Shown here piece by piece: positions 17,115-25,362 of a stretch of DNA of 64,000 nucleotides. The notes under the pieces are model-generated. The model was given only the letters and a program-made list of their open reading frames with translations, ran no database searches and was not told the DNA's origin. A program made the position numbers and the translations under genes. The first letter of the stretch is position 1; every line of letters starts with the position of its first letter. The DNA lies in the NCBI RefSeq assembly GCF_000340795.1, contig NC_020294.1, forward strand, positions 310,001 to 374,000, given 5' to 3'. Source of the stretch: Candidatus Kinetoplastibacterium desouzaii TCC079E. Lineage in GTDB: Bacteria > Pseudomonadota > Gammaproteobacteria > Burkholderiales > Burkholderiaceae_B.

Positions 17115-17690
17115 ATGAGTTATACATTGCCAAAGTTGCAATATAGCATGGATTCCCTGAGCCCTTATATTTCAAAAGAAACATTGGAGTTTCATTATGG
17201 GAAACATCATCAAACTTATGTCAATAATCTTAATAATTTAATATCACAGAGTGAATTGAGTAATTTGCCTCTAGAAGAAATTGTTAAGAAATCTTCTGGT
17301 GGTGTTTTTAACAATGCAGCTCAAATATGGAATCACAATTTTTATTGGTTGAGTCTTTCTCCAAATAGTTCAGGAAAACCAATTGGTAAGATTGCTAGAG
17401 CTATTGATGATCAATGGGGAAGTTTTGATTCTTTTAAAGACGAATTTAATAAATTTGCTCTTGGTAATTTTGGATCAGGGTGGACTTGGTTAGTAAAAAA
17501 ACCAGATGGTTCTTTAGGTATAGTAAATACAAGCAATGCTGGAACTATATTGACAACTGAGGATAAGGCTCTCCTTACTTGTGATGTGTGGGAGCACGCT
17601 TATTATATTGATTATAGAAATGTTAGGGCAAAATATTTGGAAAATTATTGGCCTATAGTAAATTGGGAGTTTGTTGATAGTAATTTTTAA
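17115..17690 (+). CDS. sodB: Superoxide dismutase, iron type
   Basis: 191-residue Fe/Mn superoxide dismutase. Metal ligands are His27, His74 (WNHNFYW), Asp157 and His161 ([11 protein letters not shown]). Gln70 in AAQIWNH is the second-sphere glutamine position typical of Fe-type SodB; Mn enzymes carry the glutamine elsewhere. [11 protein letters not shown] is also present. AGGAG at 17099-17103 lies upstream of the ATG. It follows xseA and ends at a strong hairpin (17734-17786). Probably cytoplasmic. Confidence 0.97.
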   Translation: MSYTLPKLQYSMDSLSPYISKETLEFHYGKHHQTYVNNLNNLISQSELSNLPLEEIVKKSSGGVFNNAAQIWNHNFYWLSLSPNSSGKPIGKIARAIDDQWGSFDSFKDEFNKFALGNFGSGWTWLVKKPDGSLGIVNTSNAGTILTTEDKALLTCDVWEHAYYIDYRNVRAKYLENYWPIVNWEFVDSNF

Positions 17691-17733
17691 TTTAATTCTG
17701 AATTGTATTATTTATTAACAAGTAATAATCTTT

Positions 17734-17786
17734 AACAAAGAGGTTAGTTGACTATAGTTTAGTAAAGTCTATCTAGCCTCTTTGTT
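17734..17786. terminator. Bidirectional terminator between sodB and csp
   Basis: aacaaagaggttag pairs with ctagcctctttgtt over 14 bases with one G-U. The 25-base loop can form a small inner stem (gactat/atagt, shifted). It lies between the convergent sodB and cold-shock genes. U-tracts are short (TTTGTTATT on plus, TTTGTTAAAG on minus). Confidence 0.7.
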
Positions 17787-17876
17787 ATTAAGGAAATATC
17801 TTAATCATCCTAGTTTTTCAGATTCTAAGAATATGATTAATATTAGATGATATGTAAAAATAATTAATAAAAAGTT

Positions 17877-18122
17877 TTAAGGTTTTGTTATATTAAGTGC
17901 TTGTTTTCCTTTTGGTCCTTGAATAACCTCAAATGAGACTTTTTGTCCTTCTTTAAGAGTTCTAAAACCATCCATTTGGATAGAAGAAAAGTGTGCAAAT
18001 ATTTCCTCTCCACCGTTATCTGGAGTAATAAACCCAAATCCCTTTGCGTCATTAAACCACTTAACTGTTCCAGTTAATTTAACTTTGTAATCGTTACTAA
18101 ATGTTTCGTTTGTACTAGACAT
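17877..18122 (-). CDS. cspA: Cold-shock domain protein (CspA family)
   Basis: 81-residue single-strand nucleic acid chaperone. The cold-shock fold starts at [16 protein letters not shown] (RNP1 KGFGFI), continues [10 protein letters not shown] (RNP2) and ends KGKQALNI. About 16 residues precede the usual start ([16 protein letters not shown]). No ATG, GTG or TTG lies between them and the domain, so the extension appears real. The long spacer upstream could hold a regulatory 5' leader, as for other csp genes, but no specific element was recognised. Confidence 0.94.
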   Translation of the reverse strand: MSSTNETFSNDYKVKLTGTVKWFNDAKGFGFITPDNGGEEIFAHFSSIQMDGFRTLKEGQKVSFEVIQGPKGKQALNITKP

Positions 18123-18681
18123 GCATACAGCCTCTTTAAATCACATGCTTGTAGATAAATGTTATTTTTAATGAAAAAAATAATCATAAAACTATTCTTT
18201 GCATTGAATAATTAGATGTTAATTTTCTCAATAGTTCCATAATGCTATGTTTCCCTTTGTTTAGTCAAGTAAGCTTTTCAATACTTTTATAAATTTATGA
18301 TAATAATTAGGTATTTTTTGCACAAAATACACATAAGATGATTTTTAGTATTTTATTGTTCATGATGTGAATATAGTTTTTAAATAATAGATACTAAAAC
18401 TGAGCAATTAATTAAGCTAAGAAAGCTGGAGAAATTGATGTTGTAAAATTATATGTAAATTTTAATCGCAAATATAAACATAATTATATTAATTTTTAAT
18501 TACTAGTCGACAAATTGATGAGAAAAACACTACAATTATAGATATTGATTTATTGTCTCTTTTTATAGGACAGTTTTAGTCAATTAATAGAAGTGATTAT
18601 TTGGTTACAAGTTGCATTTAAAATACATTTTAGATGACACCATTTTTTCACATAAAACAACATATTTAGGATGTATATAGT
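18123..18681. other. 559-base spacer upstream of rpmI, where infC is expected
   Basis: No intact gene. Relatives have thrS-infC-rpmI-rplT here. In one frame (18404-18520) the sequence reads AIN-stop-AKKAGEIDVVKL and, a little later, NRKYKHNY. This faintly resembles the IF3 blocks EALRLAEEAGLDLVEI and YGKYKYEQ, with stops and a possible deletion between. It must also hold the promoters of rpmI and the cold-shock gene. Confidence 0.4.
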
Positions 18682-18879
18682 ATGCCCAAAATGAAAACAA
18701 AGAGAGGCGCAGCAAAGCGTTTTCAGTTTCGTAGTGATGGCTCTATTAAGCGTGCTCATGCTTTTAAAAGACATATTCTTACGAAGAAGAATACCAAATC
18801 AAAACGACAATTACGTGGCTCTACTGTAGTTCATAGCTCTGATATGAACTTAGTAAAAGCTATGATGCCTTATGCTTAA
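18682..18879 (+). CDS. rpmI: 50S ribosomal protein L35
   Basis: 65-residue L35. [36 protein letters not shown] is diagnostic. It is followed 24 bases later by rplT, the invariant L35-L20 pair. infC, which normally precedes it, is absent from this place. Confidence 0.98.
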   Translation: MPKMKTKRGAAKRFQFRSDGSIKRAHAFKRHILTKKNTKSKRQLRGSTVVHSSDMNLVKAMMPYA

Positions 18880-18903
18880 TAATAACAATAACGGAGAATA
18901 ATT

Positions 18904-19257
18904 ATGCCTCGCGTAAAACGTGGAGTTACGGCTCATGCACGACATAAAAAAATTATAGATTCAGCCAAAGGCTATTTGGGACGTCGTGGTAATGTTTTTA
19001 GAATTGCAAAGCAAGCTGTTATGCGAGCAGGTCAGTATGCTTATCGTGATCGTAGAAATAAGAAAAGAACTTTTCGTGCTTTGTGGATTGCCCGTATAAA
19101 TGCTGCTGTACGTGAACATGGATTGAGTTATAGTGTATTTATATCTGGTCTTAGAAAATCAATGATTGAGATTGATCGTAAGATTTTATCTGATATGGCT
19201 ATTCGTGATAAAGATGGATTTGCATTTATTGTCCAGAAAGTTAAAGAACAGCTATAG
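18904..19257 (+). CDS. rplT: 50S ribosomal protein L20
   Basis: 117-residue L20, an early assembly protein of the large subunit. [51 protein letters not shown] is diagnostic. GGAG precedes the ATG at about eight bases. A textbook terminator follows (19269-19307), separating the ribosomal pair from pheST. Confidence 0.98.
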   Translation: MPRVKRGVTAHARHKKIIDSAKGYLGRRGNVFRIAKQAVMRAGQYAYRDRRNKKRTFRALWIARINAAVREHGLSYSVFISGLRKSMIEIDRKILSDMAIRDKDGFAFIVQKVKEQL

Positions 19258-19268
19258 TTATTTTTTTT

Positions 19269-19307
19269 ACACGGATATAAATGTTTTATTTTATCCGTGT
19301 TTTTTTT
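19269..19307 (+). terminator. Rho-independent terminator/attenuator between rplT and pheS
   Basis: acacggata pairs perfectly with tatccgtgt across a 14-base A+T loop. The stem runs straight into seven T residues ending at 19307, one base before an ATG in the pheS frame. Textbook shape; the best intrinsic terminator in the window. Because pheST follows at once, partial read-through (attenuation) is likely. Confidence 0.9.
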
Positions 19308-19322
19308 ATGCTTTTGAGAAAG

Positions 19323-20348
19323 ATGACTTATTCATTAGATGATGTTATAAAAGAGGCGGAGTTGGAATTTAAAAATGCTAAAGATTCAGCTTCTTTAGAG
19401 AATTCCAAGGCTCGTTTTCTAGGAAAAAATGGTCTTATTACTACTTTTTTTAAACAACTTGCTTCTTTAAGTATAGATGACAAGCGGCAACAAGGCATTA
19501 TTTTTAATAATGCAAAGAAAAGAATAGAGCAAATGTTAGTTGAGAAAAGAGAATATTTGCAGAAAATGGAACTTGATGCACGTAACTCGAATGAATTAAT
19601 AGATGTAACATTACCCGGACGAGGTAAAATGATTGGTTCTATTCATCCTATAATGAGAACTCAAGAAAGGATAGAGAAGATTTTTCGTTCTATAGGGTTT
19701 AAGGTTATAGATGGCCCTGAAATAGAAACAGACTGGAATAATTTTACAGCTCTAAATAGTCCATTAGGACATCCAGCTAGATCTATGCAAGATACTTTTT
19801 ATTTGGATTTTAAAGATCATAAAAATGATTTACCTCTTTTATTAAGAACACATACAAGTCCAATGCAAGTTCGTTATGCAACGAATAATAAACCACCGAT
19901 AAAAATTATAGCTCCTGGTAAGACTTATAGAGTAGATAGTGATGCAACTCATTCTCCCATGTTTCATCAAATAGAGGGATTATGGATATCAGAGGAAGTT
20001 TCTTTTGCTGACTTGAAGGGTATATACACAAATTTTTTAAAATGTTTTTTTGAAAATGATAATTTATCATTACGTTTTAGACCTTCTTTTTTTCCATTTA
20101 CAGAACCTTCAGCAGAAATAGATATGATGTTTAATGATGGTCCTAATCGAGGTAAATGGTTGGAAATTTCTGGAGCTGGTCAAGTACATCCAAATGTAAT
20201 TAAGAACTTTGGATTGGATCCAGAAAAATATATGGGTTTTGCATTTGGTTCCGGTTTAGAACGTTTGACTATGCTGCGTTATGGAATTAGTGACCTAAGA
20301 TATTTTTATGAGAATGATTTACGTTTTTTACAGCAAATTAGATATTAA
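19323..20348 (+). CDS. pheS: Phenylalanyl-tRNA synthetase alpha subunit
   Basis: 341 residues from ATG 19323. The coiled-coil arm ([34 protein letters not shown]) is followed by the class II core: [22 protein letters not shown], motif 2 around [13 protein letters not shown], and motif 3 [14 protein letters not shown]. In-frame ATGs at 19281 and 19308 lie in or just after the terminator and would add [13 protein letters not shown], so they are unlikely starts. Pairs with pheT 15 bases downstream in the alpha2beta2 enzyme. Confidence 0.96.
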   Translation: MTYSLDDVIKEAELEFKNAKDSASLENSKARFLGKNGLITTFFKQLASLSIDDKRQQGIIFNNAKKRIEQMLVEKREYLQKMELDARNSNELIDVTLPGRGKMIGSIHPIMRTQERIEKIFRSIGFKVIDGPEIETDWNNFTALNSPLGHPARSMQDTFYLDFKDHKNDLPLLLRTHTSPMQVRYATNNKPPIKIIAPGKTYRVDSDATHSPMFHQIEGLWISEEVSFADLKGIYTNFLKCFFENDNLSLRFRPSFFPFTEPSAEIDMMFNDGPNRGKWLEISGAGQVHPNVIKNFGLDPEKYMGFAFGSGLERLTMLRYGISDLRYFYENDLRFLQQIRY

Positions 20349-20363
20349 AGTTGGTTATTTATA

Positions 20364-22787
20364 ATGCAATTTCCTGAGTCTTGGTTGTTTTCTATGATTG
20401 ATAAAGACATTAAATCTGAGGATCTATCAGACATGCTTACCATGTCTGGATTAGAGGTTGAAGATTTATCAAGCTTTGTTAATTATTCCCACGAAAATAT
20501 TTTAATTGTTAAAGTGATAGATATTATATTTGAAGATTGTTCTAATTCTATAAGTATATGTTTATTAGATGATGGGTCCGGTGATGTAAATAAATGGGGA
20601 GTTTATTCTGGTATAGGTATAAAGATTGATAGTAAGGTTGCTTTATGTAGGGGCCTTATTATTCCAAGTGTTTTAGATAAGAATGTTGTAGATAGTTTAA
20701 AACAAAAACAATTTATTGGAGAGGTTTGTTTATTATCCTCTTTAGATAGAATTGATAATCTTAAAAAAATTATTGACAGTGGTATAGATTTTAAATTAGG
20801 TGATTATTTTTATAAAAATTTTAATTTAGGTGAAAAAATTTTTAATATAAAATTGACTCCTAATAGATCAGATTGTTTATCCATTTTAGGTATTGCTCGT
20901 GAAGTTTCTGCTTTGACAGGTGCTGTTATTAGGCATCCACAATATGATCTTATAACTCCTAATATATCTGATGTTATATCACCAAGAATAATTTCTGATG
21001 ATTTATGTGGTCGTTACTCTGGTAGAGTTATACGTAATTTAAATACAAATGTTGAAACTCCTAATTGGATAAAGGAACGTTTAATTAAATCTGGTCAAAA
21101 TTGTGTTTCTGTATTAATAGACATATCAAATTACGTCATGTTAGAAATTGGTGTTCCTTCGCATATATACGATCTTGATGAAATAGAAGGTGATTTAGTA
21201 GTTAGGAAATCCAAGAAGAATGAAAAGATCACTATATTGAATGGTAATGAATTGCATTTAGATAGTGGTATAGGTGTTATTAGTGATGATAATGATATTT
21301 TGTGTTTAGCTGGAGTGATGGGAGCTAAAAAAGCTTCTGTAAAAAATACTACAAGAAATATTTATGTTGAATCTGCTTTCTGGAAACCGGGTTTAATTTC
21401 TGGAGTGGCTAGGAAGTATAAGATAAACTCAGAAGCTGCTCATCGTTTTGAAAGAGGAGTTGATTATCTTGCAAATATAGATTGTCTTGAGAAGATTACT
21501 AGTTTGATAAAAAATATTTGTGGTGGTGATGTTGGTCCTATTGATGATGTTATTGTTGATTTACCAAAAGAAAAAATAGTCTCTATGAGATTGGATAGGT
21601 GCTGCCGTGTTTCAGGTGTAAATATAGATAAAAATATTGTTTGTGAGATTTTTAATAAATTAGGTATGTCTTTTAATGAACAAAATGATATTTTTTATGT
21701 TAATTCGCCTTCTTATCGTTTTGACATAAATATAGAAGAAGATTTAATAGAAGAAATTATTAGAATTTATGGTTTTGATAATATCCCATCATTACCACCA
21801 GCAACTGAAGCAAAAATGATATGTTTATCAGAAACAAATCTAGATAGACACGATTTTAGTAAACTTATGGTTTGTCGTGATTATCAAGAGGTTATTAATT
21901 ATAGTTTTGTTCCTTCAGATTGGGAAGAAAATTATTCTGATAATCATGATGTTATAAAGATAACAAATCCTATTGCTAATCATATGTCTGTAATGAGATC
22001 AAGTTTGATACCTGGACTTGTAAAAAATGTTACCTATAATGCTAATAGACAATGTACTCGTATAAGATTATTTGAGATTGGTCGTGTTTTTAGAAAAGAT
22101 TATAATGTTTTAGAAGATGAAAGTAATGTTGCTAATATTAGTCAACCAACTTACTTGTCAGGTATAGCATGGGGTAGTTTAGTAGAAGATCAATGGTCAG
22201 AACAACCACGTTTGATCGATTTTTATGATGTTAAATGTGATGTTGAGTCTTTGTTTGGTAAAAGGATATCTTGTTTGCGTTTCTATCCAGATATTCATAA
22301 GGCTTTACAAAAAGGCAAATGTGCAAGTATTACTCTTGATGGAAATCATATAGGATTTATAGGTGTTTTGAATTCTGCTTTAACTTTAGAAGCCGGTTTG
22401 ATGTCTCCTCCTGTGGTTTTTGAATTAGATATGAAGTATTTAACTCAAATAAAGCTACCCAAAACAGAAATTATATCAAAACAGCCTTTTATTATAAGAG
22501 ATATATCAATATGGATTAAGAAAAATATAGAGTTCCAGATTATTAGTGATATCATACTTGATACTATTAGTTCAAATAATGAGCTTTCTATAGTAAAGGA
22601 TTTTAAATTGTTTGATATTTGGATTCCTAATAAAGGAAGTGAATATTTTGATTTGGGAGAGAAAAGTATAGCTTTAAGATTCTATTTGCAAGATAATATT
22701 ACTTTAGATGAAGATAGAGCTTCATATTGTATGGATATTATTGTTAATAATCTTTCTAGAGAAGTTAATGCTCGAAGGCGTGTTTAG
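20364..22787 (+). CDS. pheT: Phenylalanyl-tRNA synthetase beta subunit
   Basis: 807-residue PheT. Order: an N-terminal segment beginning MQFPESWLFS, a tRNA-binding-like domain (about 40-150) much diverged, the ATPNRxDCLSxxGIARE-type block (KLTPNRSDCLSILGIAREVSALTG, about 162-185), the B3/B4 editing domain, B5, the synthetase-like core with NPIANHMSVMRSSLIPGLV, and a C-terminal ferredoxin-fold anticodon-binding domain. Length is normal. Followed by ihfA after 28 bases, the conserved pheST-ihfA order. Confidence 0.96.
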   Translation: MQFPESWLFSMIDKDIKSEDLSDMLTMSGLEVEDLSSFVNYSHENILIVKVIDIIFEDCSNSISICLLDDGSGDVNKWGVYSGIGIKIDSKVALCRGLIIPSVLDKNVVDSLKQKQFIGEVCLLSSLDRIDNLKKIIDSGIDFKLGDYFYKNFNLGEKIFNIKLTPNRSDCLSILGIAREVSALTGAVIRHPQYDLITPNISDVISPRIISDDLCGRYSGRVIRNLNTNVETPNWIKERLIKSGQNCVSVLIDISNYVMLEIGVPSHIYDLDEIEGDLVVRKSKKNEKITILNGNELHLDSGIGVISDDNDILCLAGVMGAKKASVKNTTRNIYVESAFWKPGLISGVARKYKINSEAAHRFERGVDYLANIDCLEKITSLIKNICGGDVGPIDDVIVDLPKEKIVSMRLDRCCRVSGVNIDKNIVCEIFNKLGMSFNEQNDIFYVNSPSYRFDINIEEDLIEEIIRIYGFDNIPSLPPATEAKMICLSETNLDRHDFSKLMVCRDYQEVINYSFVPSDWEENYSDNHDVIKITNPIANHMSVMRSSLIPGLVKNVTYNANRQCTRIRLFEIGRVFRKDYNVLEDESNVANISQPTYLSGIAWGSLVEDQWSEQPRLIDFYDVKCDVESLFGKRISCLRFYPDIHKALQKGKCASITLDGNHIGFIGVLNSALTLEAGLMSPPVVFELDMKYLTQIKLPKTEIISKQPFIIRDISIWIKKNIEFQIISDIILDTISSNNELSIVKDFKLFDIWIPNKGSEYFDLGEKSIALRFYLQDNITLDEDRASYCMDIIVNNLSREVNARRRV

Positions 22788-22815
22788 TTTTTAAATTTGC
22801 ATTTGTTTTATTATT

Positions 22816-23106
22816 ATGAATTCTAATACGGTTACTAAATCAGAATTAATTGATTTAATTTTTGAACGAGTAGGATTAAGTAAAAAAGAATCAAAGATTA
22901 TTGTTAATGCTTTTTTTGAAGAAATTTCTAATTCTTTAGAAAGTGGGGAAGAGGTTAAGTTTTCTGGTTTTGGGGCTTTTAATTTAATTGATAAAAAGAA
23001 AAGGCCAGGAAGAAATCCCAAAACTGGTGAGTCTATTCCTATTTCAGCTCGGCGAGTAGTAGCTTTTCGTCCTAGTAGAGTATTGAAAAGAAATATAAAT
23101 ATGTAA
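22816..23106 (+). CDS. ihfA: Integration host factor alpha subunit
   Basis: 96-residue HU/IHF-family DNA-bending protein. TKSELIDLIFERVGLSKKESKIIVNAFFEEISNSL, FSGFGAFNL and the beta-arm GRNPKTGESIPISARRVVAFRPSRVLK are diagnostic. Its place directly after pheT and before a MerR-type gene identifies it as IHF-alpha rather than HU. An IHF-beta partner is not in the window. Confidence 0.95.
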   Translation: MNSNTVTKSELIDLIFERVGLSKKESKIIVNAFFEEISNSLESGEEVKFSGFGAFNLIDKKKRPGRNPKTGESIPISARRVVAFRPSRVLKRNINM

Positions 23107-23165
23107 ATTTTTGTTTTTTAAGATTTTTAAATTTTTATAGCTTTTACTTTGTTTGGGATTACTAG

Positions 23166-23549
23166 ATGAGAACAAAAGAATTATTACCTGCAGTTCCAAT
23201 AAAAAAAATCTTTGATATCAATGAAGTTGTAGATTTATGTGATGTTAAACCACATATTATTAGATACTGGGAAAGAGAATTTATAAGAACAAAGTTTGGT
23301 GAAAGAGTAAAAAATCGTAGATATTATAAACATAGTGAAGTTATGCTTTTAAGAAAGATTCGTTATTTGTTATATGAAAAAGGATTAACTATTAATGGAG
23401 TTCATAGCATCTTAAATAACTTTAAAGATTTAGATTTTTTTAATTCTAATGATTTTATTAATTTTAAAGGTAATGATCTTATCAAGATTAGAGAAAAATT
23501 GCAGTCTACTATAAATTTGTTTAATAAAGTTCTTAATCGCAATTGTTAA
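23166..23549 (+). CDS. MerR-family transcriptional regulator
   Basis: 127-residue protein with a winged-helix MerR DNA-binding domain. KIFDINEVVDLCDVKPHIIRYWEREF (about 14-39) is the helix-turn-helix, then RYYKHSEVMLLRKIRYLLYEKGLTINGVHSIL is the wing and dimer-helix start. It lacks a recognisable effector domain. The same small regulator follows ihfA in beta- and gammaproteobacteria; its target is not known to me. Its survival in a reduced genome suggests a housekeeping role. The 264 bases to the next start contain no tRNA or other gene that I could find. Confidence 0.9.
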   Translation: MRTKELLPAVPIKKIFDINEVVDLCDVKPHIIRYWEREFIRTKFGERVKNRRYYKHSEVMLLRKIRYLLYEKGLTINGVHSILNNFKDLDFFNSNDFINFKGNDLIKIREKLQSTINLFNKVLNRNC

Positions 23550-23813
23550 GTTAAAAATTTATTTAGATTTTTATGAGTTTTTTATTAATTTATATTTGTT
23601 GTTTTAATTTTGATAATTATTGAATCTGTATAATAAAGACTAAAGAACCATAGGTTATAAGTTATTACTTTTAGCGTATTTTATTACATAATTTATAACA
23701 TATATTCTTTTGAGTTTAGCAATTAATTTTGTGATTTTAATATATTGATTCTAACTTAATAAATAAATTTTATAAAATGTATAAATTTATTGTATTAATG
23801 AGGTATGTTTTTT

Positions 23814-24026
23814 ATGCAGTTTTGTGATCAAGAAATTTTAATAGATGTATCAACTGCTGCTGTTGATACTGGTGGTTATGGTGTGTTTCTAACTGTTACT
23901 TCGGAAGGAGGAACGGAAGTGGATAATGTTTTTTCTTATCTTGGAGATTGTTCATCTTTGTTTGAAGCTAGAAATTTAGCAGAAATATTTGCAAAAAAAT
24001 GGATAGATGAGAACATATTTCCATAA
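23814..24026 (+). CDS. Small protein of unknown function
   Basis: 70 residues from the ATG at 23814. GAGG at 23800-23803 lies ten bases upstream of it, while it is only two bases from the other in-frame ATG at 23805, which argues for the later start. The sequence is acidic (ILIDVSTAAVDTGGYGVFLTVTSEGGTEVDNVFSYLG, then a helix-like SSLFEARNLAEIFAKKWIDEN). It resembles a small beta-beta-beta-alpha fold. I do not recognise the family. Codon use and Shine-Dalgarno match its neighbours, so it is probably expressed. Confidence 0.7.
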   Translation: MQFCDQEILIDVSTAAVDTGGYGVFLTVTSEGGTEVDNVFSYLGDCSSLFEARNLAEIFAKKWIDENIFP

Positions 24027-24061
24027 ATTATGGATGTCTATTTTTTAAAATAATGATTATT

Positions 24062-24096
24062 ATTGGTATAGAAAAATCTCTATTTCTAATACCAAT
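24062..24096. terminator. Hairpin between convergent genes
   Basis: attggtat-agaaa pairs with tttct-a-ataccaat (8 plus 5 base pairs, one bulged A). It lies between the small unknown gene and convergent folD. Neither side has a real U-tract, so termination is only suggested by position. Confidence 0.4.
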
Positions 24097-24241
24097 AAAT
24101 ATAAAGAAATACATAATATTGAATTGATTTTAAATCATAAAATAATTGTTTTCACCACTATATGATTTAGTATAGAGTTTTATATATTTGAATGTCATAT
24201 ATTTTTTTATAGCAAATTAAAGTAAGATGTTTTTGATAGTA

Positions 24242-25096
24242 TTAAATTTTAATTTTATTCTCTGCTGATTTTACTGTATTTGCTAATAACATTGCTATTG
24301 TCATAGGTCCAACACCTCCTGGTACTGGAGTGATTGCTCCAGCTATACCTTGTACTGAGTCAAAATTTATATCCCCACATATTTTGTTTTGATTGTCTCT
24401 ATTAATACCTACATCTATTAAGATAGCTCCTTTTTTTATCATTGTTCCATCTACTATATTAGGTTTTCCTGTTGCTACTATTAATATATCTGCTCTTTGA
24501 GTATGCTCCTTAAGATTCTTAGTTTTAGAGTTACATATTGTTACAGTAGCTCCTGCTTGTAACAATATCATAGCTATAGGTTTGCCAACTATATTGCTAG
24601 CACCGACTATTACAGCTTCTGAGCCTCTTATATTGATATTTTCACTTTCTAGTAATTTTATGATTCCATAAGGAGTGCAAGGAAGAAACATTGGTTTACC
24701 AGTCATTAATAATCCAGCATTTATTACATGAAAACCATCTACATCTTTTTTAGGGTCTATAGCTTCTATTATTTTAGAAGTATCTATATGTGAAGGTAAA
24801 GGCAATTGTACTAATATGCCATTAATTTTTTCATCTACATTTAGTCTATGAATGTTTTTAATTAATTCATTCTCACTTATGTCATGAGAATAAGCTTCTT
24901 CTATAGAGGAAATACCTACTTCATTACATGCTTTAACTTTATTTCTAACATATATTTGTGAGGCTTGATTATTACCTACGATGATTACAGCTAGTCCAGG
25001 AGTTATATTTTTGTCAATTAATTGATTTACTTTATTCTTTAAATCTTCACGTATTTTTGCTGATAGTTTTAGTCCATTGATAATTTTAGTTTTCAT
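24242..25096 (-). CDS. folD: Methylenetetrahydrofolate dehydrogenase/cyclohydrolase
   Basis: 284-residue bifunctional FolD, making 10-formyl-THF for purine and fMet-tRNA synthesis. [15 protein letters not shown] carries the catalytic Lys; [23 protein letters not shown], the Rossmann loop [18 protein letters not shown] and the C-terminal [17 protein letters not shown] are all present. Single leftward gene, divergent from aceE across a 266-base A+T-rich spacer with no other gene. Confidence 0.97.
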   Translation of the reverse strand: MKTKIINGLKLSAKIREDLKNKVNQLIDKNITPGLAVIIVGNNQASQIYVRNKVKACNEVGISSIEEAYSHDISENELIKNIHRLNVDEKINGILVQLPLPSHIDTSKIIEAIDPKKDVDGFHVINAGLLMTGKPMFLPCTPYGIIKLLESENINIRGSEAVIVGASNIVGKPIAMILLQAGATVTICNSKTKNLKEHTQRADILIVATGKPNIVDGTMIKKGAILIDVGINRDNQNKICGDINFDSVQGIAGAITPVPGGVGPMTIAMLLANTVKSAENKIKI

Positions 25097-25362
25097 TCTT
25101 AACCTTTTTAATAATAAATATAGTTAGTAAAAAATTTAGAAGAGCATTGATATTTGATAAATATATTTTTTATTTCTAATTAAGTATTTTGATATTAAGA
25201 TTTATTCTATAATTATACAGTTTAAAATACTATTGTTAATTGTTAATATATACTGAGATTTTGTAATTAACAATTATTCTAATTAAAGATATTATTTTTT
25301 GATTTATATAAATCAGATGATTACTCTATATATTACCTTGGAAAGAACAGGAGAAATGTTAT

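Noticed and set aside
18580-18774. 64-codon minus-strand frame across the rpmI start
   Set aside because: Half of it is antisense to L35; no family match and no ribosome site.
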